From Deefgea rivuli DSM 18356 (GTDB lineage: Bacteria; Pseudomonadota; Gammaproteobacteria; Burkholderiales; Chitinibacteraceae), in assembly GCF_000620145.1 (NCBI RefSeq), contig NZ_JHVM01000016.1:1-64000 (forward strand): DNA of 64,000 nucleotides, given 5' to 3'. Every line of letters begins with the position of its first letter. Positions within the stretch are counted from its first letter, which is position 1. Of the stretch, positions 34,935-43,977 are shown one piece after another. The position numbers and the translations under genes are program-made. The notes beneath the pieces are model-generated. The model made no database searches. It was not told the origin of the DNA and saw nothing but the letters and a program-made list of their open reading frames with translations.

Positions 34935-35824
34935 GCCGTTTTATCTTCCGGTAGCTCTTCTGGTGGCAATGGCGCGCCAGCAGGGTGTTTGTAGCGGCTA
35001 TAGCTCCAAAAATACTGCTCTGGGATTTGTTGAATCAGGTTTTCGATATTTTGATTGAGTATCGTTGCATCATGTTCAACGTCGCCATTGAGTTCGCCGA
35101 CAAAGGGCTGCACATGAAAGCGATAGCCTTTACCGATGCCGAGACGCTCTACATAGCAGGGCAGCACAATCGCATTGCTGGATTTCACTAATTTGGACAG
35201 CAAAGTCATCGTGTACGCGGGCTTGCCAAAAAATGGCACCCAAACGCCTTCGCCGCCGCCGGGCGCTTGATCTGGCAATAGATAAGCCACGCCGCCTTGC
35301 TTGAGGGTTTTGAGCAAAACACGTACGCCAGATGCATTCGCTGGCGCAGGCTCTGCGCCGCCACGCGAGCGCGAATAAATCATCAACGGTTCAAGATAAT
35401 CCTGTTTTGGAGGACGGTATAAGGGTGCAAGCTTTTTAGGTATTAGCCCAGCAATGCATACCCCAACCATTTCTAAAGCGCCCAAATGCGGTGAAACAAA
35501 AATAATCGCTCGATCACTGGCGATGGCCGCTTCGACATGTTCCCAGCCGCGTTTCTCGTGCACCAAGTCCATCAGATCAGGAATCGGTCTCATCCAGTGC
35601 GCCAATAACTCTAATGCTGCAACGCCGTGAGCGGGAATACTTGAGCGAAGTAATCGGGTATAATCGAGCTCATTTTTCGCAATCGCGCTTTGTTTGAGAT
35701 TGGTAGTCAGGACTTTGCGATGGTGGGCACTGCCCCACCAGACGAGCCAGCCCATCACCCAACCCAGTGCTTGCAACAAGGGCAGTGGCAATTTGGCGAA
35801 TAATTTGCAGAAAGTCAGCAGCAT
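34931..35824 (-). CDS. LpxL/HtrB-like acyltransferase (first of pair)
   Basis: 297 residues of the same family as the next gene. The active-site motif here is SPHLGALE, HxxxxE in place of HxxxxD, a change seen in some members. Other family motifs are YLLPDQAPGGGEGVWVPFFGKPAYTMTL and EQYFWSYSRYKHPAG. It probably acts on lipid A together with its downstream partner. The gene is divergent from metK with an 80-bp gap, and such an lpxL/metK arrangement is familiar in Neisseriales. SD AGGT lies 6-7 nt before the start. Confidence 0.9.
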   Translation of the reverse strand: MLLTFCKLFAKLPLPLLQALGWVMGWLVWWGSAHHRKVLTTNLKQSAIAKNELDYTRLLRSSIPAHGVAALELLAHWMRPIPDLMDLVHEKRGWEHVEAAIASDRAIIFVSPHLGALEMVGVCIAGLIPKKLAPLYRPPKQDYLEPLMIYSRSRGGAEPAPANASGVRVLLKTLKQGGVAYLLPDQAPGGGEGVWVPFFGKPAYTMTLLSKLVKSSNAIVLPCYVERLGIGKGYRFHVQPFVGELNGDVEHDATILNQNIENLIQQIPEQYFWSYSRYKHPAGAPLPPEELPEDKTA

Positions 35825-35904
35825 ATTTTGACCTGTAAATATAAGAGCTAGATTGTAGCTGCGATTGGCCCGCCGTGGTCATGTAACCGAAGGTAATCCT
35901 CCCA

Positions 35905-37077
35905 ATGAAAGATTTTCTATTTACTTCTGAATCCGTTTCCGAAGGCCATCCAGATAAAGTTGCCGATCAAATTTCTGATGCAATTTTAGATGCAATTTTC
36001 ACCCAAGATAAATATGCTCGCGTGGCGGCTGAAACCTTGGTGAATACCGGTTTGGTCGTTTTGGCCGGTGAAATCACCACCAATGCCAATATCGATTACA
36101 TCCAGATCGCTCGCGATACGATCAAACGGATTGGTTACGATCATTCTGACATTGGTTTTGATTACAAAACCTGCGCCGTTTTGGTGGCGTACGACAAGCA
36201 ATCGCCCGACATCGCCCAAGGTGTGAACGAAGGTGAAGGCATTGATTTGGACATGGGCGCTGGCGACCAAGGTTTGATGTTCGGTTATGCGTGCGACGAA
36301 ACGCCGCAACTGATGCCAGCACCGATTTATTATTCGCATCGTTTGATGCAACGCCAAGCCGAGTTGCGTAAAGATGGCCGCTTGCCATGGCTGCGCCCCG
36401 ATGCGAAATCCCAAGTGACGCTGCGTTACGACGGCGCGACTGGCAAAGTGAAAGAAGTTGATACGGTGGTATTGTCGACTCAGCATCATCCTGATGTATC
36501 GCACGTGCAATTGTCTGAAGCCGTGATCGAGCAAATCATCAAGCCCGTTTTGCCGCCAGAGTGGATTACTGAAAACACTAAATTCCTCGTGAATCCAACT
36601 GGTCGTTTTGTCATTGGCGGCCCAATGGGCGATTGCGGTTTGACCGGGCGTAAAATTATTGTGGATACCTACGGCGGTGCTGCGCCGCACGGTGGTGGCG
36701 CTTTCTCGGGTAAAGACCCAAGTAAAGTGGATCGCTCGGCAGCGTACGCAATGCGTTATGTGGCGAAAAACATCGTTGCTGCTGGTATTGCGAAGCAATG
36801 CTTGGTGCAAGTGTCATACGCGATTGGCGTGGCGCAACCGGTGTCTATCATGGTTGATACTTGGGACACCGGTGTGATTCCGAACGATCAAATCGTTGAC
36901 ATCATTAAAGAGCATTTCGATCTGCGCCCAAAAGGCATTATCAAAATGCTCGACCTGCTACGCCCGATTTACAGCCGCACTGCAGCGTATGGCCATTTTG
37001 GCCGCGAAGAGCCCGATTTTACGTGGGAACGCACCGATAAGGTCGAACAGCTCAAAGCCGCTGCTGGCTTAAAGTGA
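35905..37077 (+). CDS. metK: S-adenosylmethionine synthetase
   Basis: 390 residues, full length. It makes SAM from methionine and ATP. Motifs include the N-terminal [33 protein letters not shown], and the P-loop-like [20 protein letters not shown]. It lies close to ahcY, so SAM synthesis and SAH breakdown are neighbours. The 80-bp gap upstream is too short for a large riboswitch and none is seen. The SD is not clear (AAGG at about 12 nt). Confidence 0.99.
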   Translation: MKDFLFTSESVSEGHPDKVADQISDAILDAIFTQDKYARVAAETLVNTGLVVLAGEITTNANIDYIQIARDTIKRIGYDHSDIGFDYKTCAVLVAYDKQSPDIAQGVNEGEGIDLDMGAGDQGLMFGYACDETPQLMPAPIYYSHRLMQRQAELRKDGRLPWLRPDAKSQVTLRYDGATGKVKEVDTVVLSTQHHPDVSHVQLSEAVIEQIIKPVLPPEWITENTKFLVNPTGRFVIGGPMGDCGLTGRKIIVDTYGGAAPHGGGAFSGKDPSKVDRSAAYAMRYVAKNIVAAGIAKQCLVQVSYAIGVAQPVSIMVDTWDTGVIPNDQIVDIIKEHFDLRPKGIIKMLDLLRPIYSRTAAYGHFGREEPDFTWERTDKVEQLKAAAGLK

Positions 37078-37152
37078 TAAAACAGAGGAATACGCATTGC
37101 TGCGGCTGAGGTCGTGGCAGTGCGATTCCTCTTTTTTTATTTGGAGTTTGTG

Positions 37153-37560
37153 ATGACAGTCATAGCGCGTTTAGTTCGTCCCGCCGAGTTGGCAGCAGTG
37201 AAAGCCTATTGTGATACCGCCCGTTTGGGCGAGCCGACTCTGGCTGATTTGTTGGTGGTCGCAGAAAGTGATGGTACTTATGTTGGCTTAGCGCGCCTCA
37301 GCCATGAGCGTGGCGAATTGATTTTGCACGGTTTGCAAGCGGATGATGCCGCTGCGCCAGCGCTGTTGATGCAAGATGCGACGCGCTGGATTGCGCATCA
37401 AGGCTGCTGGGCTTTTGCGCAGGCGGTGGACGTGGCGCTATTGGCTGAAGCGGGTTTTAATGATCCGATGGCCGCTGTTCCCGAGTTCTTGCTTGAACTT
37501 AAAGTTGCTCGCGAAAACGCCGGTTTGGCACTACAAATATTGCACAAGGCCGCGGTTTAA
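37153..37560 (+). CDS. Small hypothetical protein between metK and ahcY (GNAT-like?)
   Basis: 135 residues from the ATG at 37153, which has TTGGAG 6 nt before it; the longer frame from 37114 lacks an SD. The order of strands (YVGLARLSHERGELILHGLQADDA) and the late AEAGFNDPM segment recall a reduced GNAT fold. The acetyl-CoA loop (RxxGxG) is absent, so activity is doubtful. It lies directly after metK and before the SAH riboswitch. A link to methyl-cycle metabolism would be by position only. Confidence 0.7.
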   Translation: MTVIARLVRPAELAAVKAYCDTARLGEPTLADLLVVAESDGTYVGLARLSHERGELILHGLQADDAAAPALLMQDATRWIAHQGCWAFAQAVDVALLAEAGFNDPMAAVPEFLLELKVARENAGLALQILHKAAV

Positions 37561-37589
37561 AATCGCGCAAGGATTGTATTAGATATTTT

Positions 37590-37668
37590 CCGAGAGGCGC
37601 TGCAACTTGGTGGAACACATATGTTCTCACCCAAGCTAGGCTCGGTGGTTAAATGATTAACTGCGCCA
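37590..37668 (+). promoter_or_regulatory. SAH riboswitch upstream of ahcY
   Basis: CCGAG (37590) pairs with CTCGG (37641-37645) as P1, with the conserved GGCGCTGCAAC after the first arm. An internal hairpin spans about 37606-37635, GCTAGGCTCGG closes the aptamer, and GCGCC (37663-37667) can pair with GGCGC (37596-37600) as the pseudoknot. This is the known S-adenosylhomocysteine riboswitch layout, which turns on ahcY when SAH builds up. It ends about 95 bp before the ahcY start. Confidence 0.92.
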
Positions 37669-37681
37669 TTTAACGAATGCT

Positions 37682-37735
37682 TAGGGTATTGCCGTCTAGT
37701 CATTTTATAGTAATGGCTGTATCAATATACCCATA
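37682..37735. repeat. Palindromic GGGTAT element, copy 4 (inside the ahcY leader)
   Basis: Left TAGGGTATTGCCGTCTAG and right AATATACCCATA, about 54 bp end to end. It lies between the SAH riboswitch and the ahcY SD, so it must be transcribed in the riboswitch-controlled mRNA. Confidence 0.65.
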
Positions 37736-37764
37736 AGTAATTTCTATTCTTTAAAGGGAAACAC

Positions 37765-39180
37765 ATGACTCAGTTTACTGATTTCAAAGTTGCAGATACT
37801 TCATTGGCCGCTTGGGGCCGTAAAGAGCTGAACATTGCCGAAACCGAAATGCCAGGCTTGATGTCAGTGCGTGACGAATACGCAGCTGCGCAACCGCTCA
37901 AAGGCGCGCGCATCGCAGGCTCGTTGCACATGACGATTCAAACCGGTGTGTTGATTGAAGCTTTGCAAGCGCTCGGCGCTGAAGTGCGTTGGGCTTCATG
38001 CAATATTTTCTCGACGCAAGATCACGCTGCGGCAGCTATTGCGTTGAACGGCCACAACGGTCAAGGCACGCCAGTTTTCGCGTTTAAAGGCGAGTCGCTC
38101 GAAGAATATTGGCAATTCACGCACCAAATTTTCGAATGGAAAGATGGCCAACAAGCCAATATGATTTTGGACGACGGCGGCGATGCAACGTTGATGTTGC
38201 ATTTGGGTACGCGCGCTGAAAGCGATTTGAGTGTTGTTGGCAATCCGACGAACGAAGAAGAAACCGTGTTATTTGCGGCGATCAAAGCGCAAATCGCCAA
38301 AGATCCAAAATGGTATTCAACTCGTTTGGCTGCGATCCAAGGCGTGACTGAAGAAACTACGACTGGCGTGCATCGTCTGTACCAAATGTTCGAGCAAGGC
38401 AAATTGGCTTTCCCTGCCATTAACGTCAACGATTCGGTAACTAAATCGAAGTTCGATAATTTGTACGGCTGCCGCGAGTCTTTGGTTGATTCAATCAAAC
38501 GCGCAACCGACGTGATGATCGCTGGTAAAGTGGCGCTGGTCTTGGGCTACGGCGACGTGGGTAAAGGCTGCGCACAATCATTGCGTGGCCTCGGTGCGAC
38601 GGTAATGATTACTGAAATCGACCCGATTTGCGCACTGCAAGCGGCGATGGAAGGCTATCGCGTCGTGACTTTGGATGATGTGGCTGACCAAGTTGACATC
38701 TTCGTAACGACGACCGGTAACGTCAGCGTGATCGCGCATGAACATTTGCTGCGTATGCGCAACAATGCGATCGTGTGCAATATCGGTCACTTCGATTCTG
38801 AAATCCAAGTTTCAAGCTTGCGCCAATACGAGTGGGACAATATCAAGCCGCAAGTCGATCACATTGTGTTCCCTGACGGTAAGCGCATCATCTTGTTGGC
38901 CGAAGGCCGTTTGGTGAACTTGGGTTGCGGTACGGGTCATCCATCATTCGTGATGTCAAATTCGTTTGCCAACCAAGTATTGGCGCAAATCGAATTGTTC
39001 ACGAAATTGGATCAATACCCAGTTGGCGTTTACGTGTTGCCAAAACATTTGGACGAAATGGTTGCTCGCCTGCATTTGAAAAAAATCGGTGCGAAATTGA
39101 CCGTGTTGACCGATGAGCAAGCGGCTTACATCAATGTGCCAAAAGAAGGCCCATACAAGCCAGCGCACTACCGTTATTGA
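37765..39180 (+). CDS. ahcY: S-adenosylhomocysteine hydrolase
   Basis: 471 residues, typical of the proteobacterial long form. It splits SAH to adenosine and homocysteine, removing the inhibitor of methyltransferases. Motifs seen are [15 protein letters not shown], the NAD-binding [22 protein letters not shown], and the C-terminal [12 protein letters not shown] that completes the NAD site of the partner subunit. It is controlled by the SAH riboswitch upstream and ends in a strong terminator. Confidence 0.99.
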   Translation: MTQFTDFKVADTSLAAWGRKELNIAETEMPGLMSVRDEYAAAQPLKGARIAGSLHMTIQTGVLIEALQALGAEVRWASCNIFSTQDHAAAAIALNGHNGQGTPVFAFKGESLEEYWQFTHQIFEWKDGQQANMILDDGGDATLMLHLGTRAESDLSVVGNPTNEEETVLFAAIKAQIAKDPKWYSTRLAAIQGVTEETTTGVHRLYQMFEQGKLAFPAINVNDSVTKSKFDNLYGCRESLVDSIKRATDVMIAGKVALVLGYGDVGKGCAQSLRGLGATVMITEIDPICALQAAMEGYRVVTLDDVADQVDIFVTTTGNVSVIAHEHLLRMRNNAIVCNIGHFDSEIQVSSLRQYEWDNIKPQVDHIVFPDGKRIILLAEGRLVNLGCGTGHPSFVMSNSFANQVLAQIELFTKLDQYPVGVYVLPKHLDEMVARLHLKKIGAKLTVLTDEQAAYINVPKEGPYKPAHYRY

Positions 39181-39205
39181 TGCCTTATTAATCTGCTCGT
39201 AATGC

Positions 39206-39235
39206 AAAAAGCCCCGATGAGTTCGGGGCTTTTTT
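39206..39235. terminator. Terminator after ahcY, usable in both directions
   Basis: An 8-bp stem AGCCCCGA/TCGGGGCT, 5-nt loop, followed by TTTTTT on plus. AAAAA on its left gives a T-run on minus, so it may also end the TPR gene transcript coming from the right. Confidence 0.92.
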
Positions 39236-39236
39236 A

Positions 39237-39287
39237 TGGGTATTGCTATCTAGAGATTAATTAGCAAAGCCTACATGGCAATACCTA
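39237..39287. repeat. Palindromic GGGTAT element, copy 5
   Basis: Left GGGTATTGCTATCTAG; right CTACATGGCAATACCT. Left and inverted right match at 13 of 16 positions. The right end supplies the stop codon of the minus-strand TPR gene. Confidence 0.75.
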
Positions 39288-40346
39288 GTTAATACTTTGC
39301 TCTAATTCGTGAACACGTTGTAGCAAGGAATGACGTTTGAAAGTGGCTAAGCGCTGGCTGGTGCTACTGCTCTTAATTTCATCTGCCATTTCAAAATGCT
39401 GCTGCCAATGCGTAAATTCGAGGTCGGTTTGCCCTTTGGCAGCATAGGTTTGCGCCAAGCCCGCATGCGCCAGCATCAATAGATATTTTGCTGGAATACT
39501 TGCCGCTGTTTCCATCGCTTGTTGCATAAAATATTGACTGGAATGCGTTTCGTTTTGCTCTAAATGCAATTCGCCAATCGCAATCATATTGACGACTTTG
39601 CCCCAGTAATTACTGCTGCGCGCGCTGAGCGCCAAGGCGCGTTCGAGCTGTTTTTTTGCGGCACTACGTTGCCCAATATTGCGTAATAAATGCGCACGGT
39701 AGTAATACAGTTCGGGTTCATACTCGCAAAAGGCTAAATCTTGCAAAATGTCTTCGGCTAAATCCAGTGCCTGATTTGAGGCCAAATCATTGCGTAAATG
39801 CAATTGCGCGGCAGCGACATTTAAGTAATGACAAACGTGAATGTTTTTATTCTCGATTTGGCTCAAAAGTGGCGCGACTTTTAAATGCGTATCAAGGCTG
39901 CTGTGCGGATCTTCATAAATGAAAAATAATTTACCGATACCAATATAGGCACGCGCCATTGCGGTCGGCCAGTGGCGTTCTAGCGCCACTTCCAAAAGCT
40001 GTAACCATAAATCCATCGCTTCGGCGTAATTGCCCGAGTCGTAGCTGACATCGGCATAGCAATCAATCGCATCGATCCACGTGTCATCAAGGCCGTTTTG
40101 CTGCGCTAAAAGGCAGGCATTCGCGGCGGCTGATTCGCGTTCGCTATTTTCAGCGCTGGGCGTCGCGCGAAACGCCAATGCGATCACGAGTGCTGCCAAG
40201 GCTTGCGATGGCGAATCTTCGATCGTTTCTGCGCGCTGCATGACAAATTGCGCCAAACGCATGGCTTCAGCAGGATCGGTATGAATAAAGGAGTTGGCAA
40301 TTTTGAGGTTTTGCTCAATCTCGGCGCGTAAGTCGTAAATACCCAT
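39285..40346 (-). CDS. TPR-type protein, resembling a GGDEF sensor half without output domain
   Basis: 353 residues from the ATG at 40346, where GGAGAA gives an SD at 5 nt; an upstream in-frame ATG adds 9 residues. It is almost all helical pairs with TPR-like spacing (for example AYIGIGKLFFIYEDPHSSLDTHLK and IAIGELHLEQNETHSSQYFMQQA). It ends in a short coiled coil (LLQRVHELEQSIN). In this group of bacteria such domains often precede a GGDEF or GAF output; here the protein stops at the linker. The stop is provided by a palindromic element, so truncation by the insertion is possible. No enzymatic motif is seen. Confidence 0.75.
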   Translation of the reverse strand: MGIYDLRAEIEQNLKIANSFIHTDPAEAMRLAQFVMQRAETIEDSPSQALAALVIALAFRATPSAENSERESAAANACLLAQQNGLDDTWIDAIDCYADVSYDSGNYAEAMDLWLQLLEVALERHWPTAMARAYIGIGKLFFIYEDPHSSLDTHLKVAPLLSQIENKNIHVCHYLNVAAAQLHLRNDLASNQALDLAEDILQDLAFCEYEPELYYYRAHLLRNIGQRSAAKKQLERALALSARSSNYWGKVVNMIAIGELHLEQNETHSSQYFMQQAMETAASIPAKYLLMLAHAGLAQTYAAKGQTDLEFTHWQQHFEMADEIKSSSTSQRLATFKRHSLLQRVHELEQSIN

Positions 40347-40452
40347 GATGTTCTCCTGCGGCGTTAAACCCATGAATACAAAGCTGTATTACGTATCGAG
40401 TCATGCGGGAATGCTACTAACTATATTAACAATTACTGATGGTATAGCAAAC

Positions 40453-40474
40453 AAAAAAGCGGGCAAATGCCCGC
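40453..40474 (-). terminator. Rho-independent terminator after the ferredoxin gene
   Basis: On minus, GCGGGC/GCCCGC with a 4-nt loop is followed by TTTTTT, 24 bp after the ferredoxin stop. Confidence 0.9.
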
Positions 40475-40497
40475 TGGTCGAAATTGACTGATAGAAC

Positions 40498-40782
<285 letters not shown>

Positions 40783-40856
40783 TCAATATGTTGGGGATTT
40801 TCCCACTTTCGAGCGTAAGTCACAACCTTACTCTGAATAGGGTTTGAAAAAGTATC

Positions 40857-41411
40857 TTAATCAGCCGATGCACGGCACAATAAAGCATATTTGACGGTAC
40901 CTGCTTTGCCTTCGCGCAAGATTTGCCAATCATTGAGATCTGGCCACTGCTCGCACTCAATATAAACATGGCCGTCAGTGGCTAAATGGCTAGCGATTTG
41001 CGGCAGGATTTGGCTGAGTAGCTCAGTGGCAAACGGCGGATCGAGCAGCACTAAATCAAATTGCTCAACGCTGGTGCTTAGAAAACGCTCCGCTGTGCCG
41101 CAATAAAGTTCGATATTGCTGGCATCAAGCAGTTCTTTATTACTTTTAATGGCGTTGAAAACCGGTTTAGCGGCTTCAACCATCACGACTTTTTTGGCCG
41201 AGCGCGAAGCAGCTTCAAAACCGAGCGCGCCGCTGCCGGCAAATAAATCCAAGCAGCTCATGCCGGTGCAATCTTGACCCAGCCAATTAAACAGCGTTTC
41301 ACGCACGCGATCAGGGGTTGGGCGTAGCGCTAAAGAGTCTGGAAATTTTAAAATACGGCGTCTGTATTGCCCGCCAATAATACGAACCTGATTTTTATGC
41401 TGTGCTGACAT
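40857..41411 (-). CDS. rsmD: 16S rRNA (guanine966-N2)-methyltransferase RsmD
   Basis: 184 residues from the ATG at 41411, with GGAG 5 nt before it; a GTG just before is in frame but less likely. The SAM-binding motif LDLFAGSGALGFEAASR and the catalytic motif LVLLDPPF are typical. The N-terminal RIIGGQYRRRILKFPD matches the RsmD family. It methylates G966 of 16S rRNA during ribosome assembly. It is divergent from ftsY with a 61-bp gap, a frequent arrangement. Confidence 0.96.
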   Translation of the reverse strand: MSAQHKNQVRIIGGQYRRRILKFPDSLALRPTPDRVRETLFNWLGQDCTGMSCLDLFAGSGALGFEAASRSAKKVVMVEAAKPVFNAIKSNKELLDASNIELYCGTAERFLSTSVEQFDLVLLDPPFATELLSQILPQIASHLATDGHVYIECEQWPDLNDWQILREGKAGTVKYALLCRASAD

Positions 41412-41472
41412 CACTGCTCCGCGTTAAAATCTAATTAATCAGCTATTTTCCCGCAGGATACTTGTTAACGCT

Positions 41473-42690
41473 ATGTTTAGTTTTTTTAAGAAAAAGAAGC
41501 CGCCAGAAGTCGAAATCGCCCCCGAAGTGGTCATCACGCCGGAAGCGGCTCCTCAAGTCGAGCCGCAAGTCATCGCGCCAGCCGAAGTGTCTGCGCCGTT
41601 TGTCGATGAGGTTCTTGCCGCGACTCCTGCCGTGGTGGTTGAGCCGATTGCAGTGCCAGCATCTGTCGCCGATCCTGAATCAGTTCGCGTTGAATCTCAA
41701 GTTGCAACTGCTCCGCCAAGCGAAGTGCGCGTTGATGCGTTTATTCCACCGAGCGATTTGGCGCAGCCGCAAGAGCGGCCCAAATTGTCGTGGACTGAAC
41801 GCCTGAAAATGGGCTTGGCCAAAACCCGCGATAAGCTCGGTAAAAGCTTGGCGAGCGTATTTGGTGGCGGCCAGATTGATGAAGATCTGTACGAAGAACT
41901 CGAAACGGTGTTGCTCACCGCCGATATGGGCGTTGATGCGACGCAGCACTTGTTGAAAGATGTACGCGAACGCGTGTCGCTCAAAGGCTTGAAAGATTCG
42001 GGTGAATTGAAAGATGCGCTGAAAAGCAGTTTGACCGATTTGATTCGTCCGCTGGAAATTCCACTCGATGTATCGGGCCACAAGCCATTTATTCTGATGG
42101 TTGCAGGCGTAAACGGTGCCGGTAAAACCACCAGCATCGGCAAGTTGGCTAAATATTTCCAATCGCAAAACCTATCGGTGCTGCTGGCTGCGGGTGACAC
42201 TTTCCGCGCCGCAGCACGTGAGCAGTTGGTGGTTTGGGGTGAGCGCAACGGTGTGCAAGTGATTGCGCAAGCGTCGGGTGATGCGGCGGCGGTGGCGTTT
42301 GACGCGGTGAACGCTGCCAAAGCGCGTGGCATCGACGTCGTGATTGTCGATACGGCAGGGCGTTTGCCAACGCAATTGCATTTGATGGAAGAAATAAAAA
42401 AAGTAAAACGCGTCGTGCAAAAAGCCGATCCAACAGGCCCGCACGAAATTTTGCTGGTGCTGGACGCCAACACCGGGCAAAACGCCTTGGCGCAGGTGAA
42501 GTCATTTGATGACGCGCTGGGTTTAACGGGTTTGGTATTGACCAAGCTCGACGGTACGGCCAAAGGCGGCATTATTGCGGCGATTGCCAAAAACCGCCCC
42601 GTACCGCTGCGCTTTATTGGCATCGGTGAAACCATTGACGATCTACGCCCGTTTGTGGCGAAAGATTATATTGATGCTTTGTTTGAGTAG
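41473..42690 (+). CDS. ftsY: Signal recognition particle receptor FtsY
   Basis: 405 residues. An acidic, Ala/Pro/Val-rich A domain (about 10-105) precedes the N domain and the GTPase G domain. G1 is GVNGAGKTTSIGKLA; further motifs are DTFRAAAREQL, VDTAGRLPTQ, TKLDGTAKGG and the final IGIGETIDDLRPF. It receives ribosome-SRP complexes at the membrane and pairs with Ffh. It is followed by a palindromic element and a GNAT gene before ftsE and ftsX, so the usual ftsYEX order is interrupted. Confidence 0.98.
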   Translation: MFSFFKKKKPPEVEIAPEVVITPEAAPQVEPQVIAPAEVSAPFVDEVLAATPAVVVEPIAVPASVADPESVRVESQVATAPPSEVRVDAFIPPSDLAQPQERPKLSWTERLKMGLAKTRDKLGKSLASVFGGGQIDEDLYEELETVLLTADMGVDATQHLLKDVRERVSLKGLKDSGELKDALKSSLTDLIRPLEIPLDVSGHKPFILMVAGVNGAGKTTSIGKLAKYFQSQNLSVLLAAGDTFRAAAREQLVVWGERNGVQVIAQASGDAAAVAFDAVNAAKARGIDVVIVDTAGRLPTQLHLMEEIKKVKRVVQKADPTGPHEILLVLDANTGQNALAQVKSFDDALGLTGLVLTKLDGTAKGGIIAAIAKNRPVPLRFIGIGETIDDLRPFVAKDYIDALFE

Positions 42691-42691
42691 T

Positions 42692-42745
42692 CTGGGTATT
42701 TACTTCTAGGCAATGTCTAATATGCTCTGCAATTCTATACCCTAG
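42692..42745. repeat. Palindromic GGGTAT element, copy 6
   Basis: Left CTGGGTATT, right CTATACCCTAG, 54 bp end to end, filling most of the gap between the ftsY stop and the next ATG. Confidence 0.65.
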
Positions 42746-42752
42746 AGATAAA

Positions 42753-43259
42753 ATGCACGCTCCATTACACACGCTCCGCTTAGTTTTGCGTCCTTTGACT
42801 GAGGACGATGCGGGCATGGTGGTGCAATTGGCGGGTGAATGGCAGGTGGCGAGTAAAACGGGGCGAATTCCGTATCCTTATGAATTAGAGATGGCCTTGG
42901 ATTTTATTCGCGCACAGCACAGCGAGCGTGAAGTGATTTTTGCCGTCTGCCGACAAGCTGATGGCGCACTGATGGGTTGTGTGGGCGCGAGTTTTGATGC
43001 TGATTCGGCTGAGCTGGGCTATTGGTTTGGGCTAGCGTATTGGGGGCAAGGCTTTGCGACTGAGGCCGCGCAAGTGTTCGTGCCGTATATTTTGTCGCTG
43101 CCGACGATGACGCAAATGACCTCATCGCATTTACTTAGCAATCTGGCGAGTGGCCGCGTATTGGCGAAGCTTGGATTTATCGAGTCTGAGCGTGAAACAG
43201 TAAATTGGCGCAATGAAGGCCAAGTTGAATTAGTGAAGTATCTTTATCGCCCAGCTTAG
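42753..43259 (+). CDS. GNAT acetyltransferase (RimJ/RimL-like), inserted between ftsY and ftsE
   Basis: 168 residues. RLVLRPLTEDDAGMVVQLA at the N-terminus, AELGYWFGLAYWGQGFATEAA (acetyl-CoA loop GxGxxT-like) and NLASGRVLAKLGFIE at the end are typical of RimJ/RimL-like acetyltransferases. The substrate is unknown. It starts 8 bp after a palindromic element and runs in the same direction as ftsE, 29 bp upstream of it, so it may be co-transcribed with ftsEX. Confidence 0.9.
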   Translation: MHAPLHTLRLVLRPLTEDDAGMVVQLAGEWQVASKTGRIPYPYELEMALDFIRAQHSEREVIFAVCRQADGALMGCVGASFDADSAELGYWFGLAYWGQGFATEAAQVFVPYILSLPTMTQMTSSHLLSNLASGRVLAKLGFIESERETVNWRNEGQVELVKYLYRPA

Positions 43260-43288
43260 GCAGCGCTCGACGAGCGCGAAGGATTTGA

Positions 43289-43942
43289 ATGATTCAGTTT
43301 CAACAAGTGAGCAAAAGCTATCCCGGTGGTTTTGACGCGATTCGCAATCTGAGCTTTGAAGTGCCGGATGGCGAATTGGTGTTTCTGGCTGGGCATTCGG
43401 GCGCGGGTAAATCGACTTTACTGAAGTTGATGGCGGGCATCGAAAAGCCCAGTAGCGGTGCGGTGTTGCTCAATGGGCAAAATCTAGCGCGCATGAGCCG
43501 TGCTTCTTTACCGTTTGTGCGCCGACATATTGGGCTGATTTTCCAAGATCATAAGATTTTGTACGATCGCAATGTGTTCGATAACGTGCGTTTGCCGCTG
43601 GATATTATTGGTTTCGATCATGCAGAAGGCCGCCGCCGCGTACTGGCGGCGCTGGATAAAGTCGGTTTGGCGGGTAAAGAAAAGTTGAACCCAGTTTCCT
43701 TGTCGGGTGGGGAGCAACAGCGCCTATGCATCGCACGCGCGGTGGTGCATCGACCGTCGATTTTGCTGGCCGACGAGCCAACGGCCAATCTGGATAGCGA
43801 TTACGCGCATGATATTTTGGAATTATTTAAATCATTCCATCAAGTCGGCGTTACGATTTTGATTTCAGCGCACGATGAATCTTTGATGGCTGACTATGGT
43901 CGGCGCATTTTGCGTTTGAAGCATGGGCAATTTACCGCTTAA
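43289..43942 (+). CDS. ftsE: Cell division ATP-binding protein FtsE
   Basis: 217 residues. An ABC ATPase with Walker A GHSGAGKSTLLKL, signature SLSGGEQQR and Walker B ILLADEPTANLD. With FtsX it forms the septal complex that controls peptidoglycan hydrolases through periplasmic partners. The SD is AAGG before the ATG, and ftsX follows 35 bp later. Confidence 0.98.
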   Translation: MIQFQQVSKSYPGGFDAIRNLSFEVPDGELVFLAGHSGAGKSTLLKLMAGIEKPSSGAVLLNGQNLARMSRASLPFVRRHIGLIFQDHKILYDRNVFDNVRLPLDIIGFDHAEGRRRVLAALDKVGLAGKEKLNPVSLSGGEQQRLCIARAVVHRPSILLADEPTANLDSDYAHDILELFKSFHQVGVTILISAHDESLMADYGRRILRLKHGQFTA

Positions 43943-43977
43943 GCGCAATAATCATTGGCGCAAAAGGGAAAAGAATA

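Noticed and set aside
35825-35904. SAM riboswitch before metK
   Set aside because: Only 80 bp separate the divergent genes and no SAM aptamer core is visible.
35986-36810. Long minus-strand frame (274 codons)
   Set aside because: Antisense shadow of metK, whose plus-strand protein is unmistakable.
41697-42635. Long minus-strand frame (312 codons)
   Set aside because: Antisense shadow of ftsY; no SD or recognisable domain.
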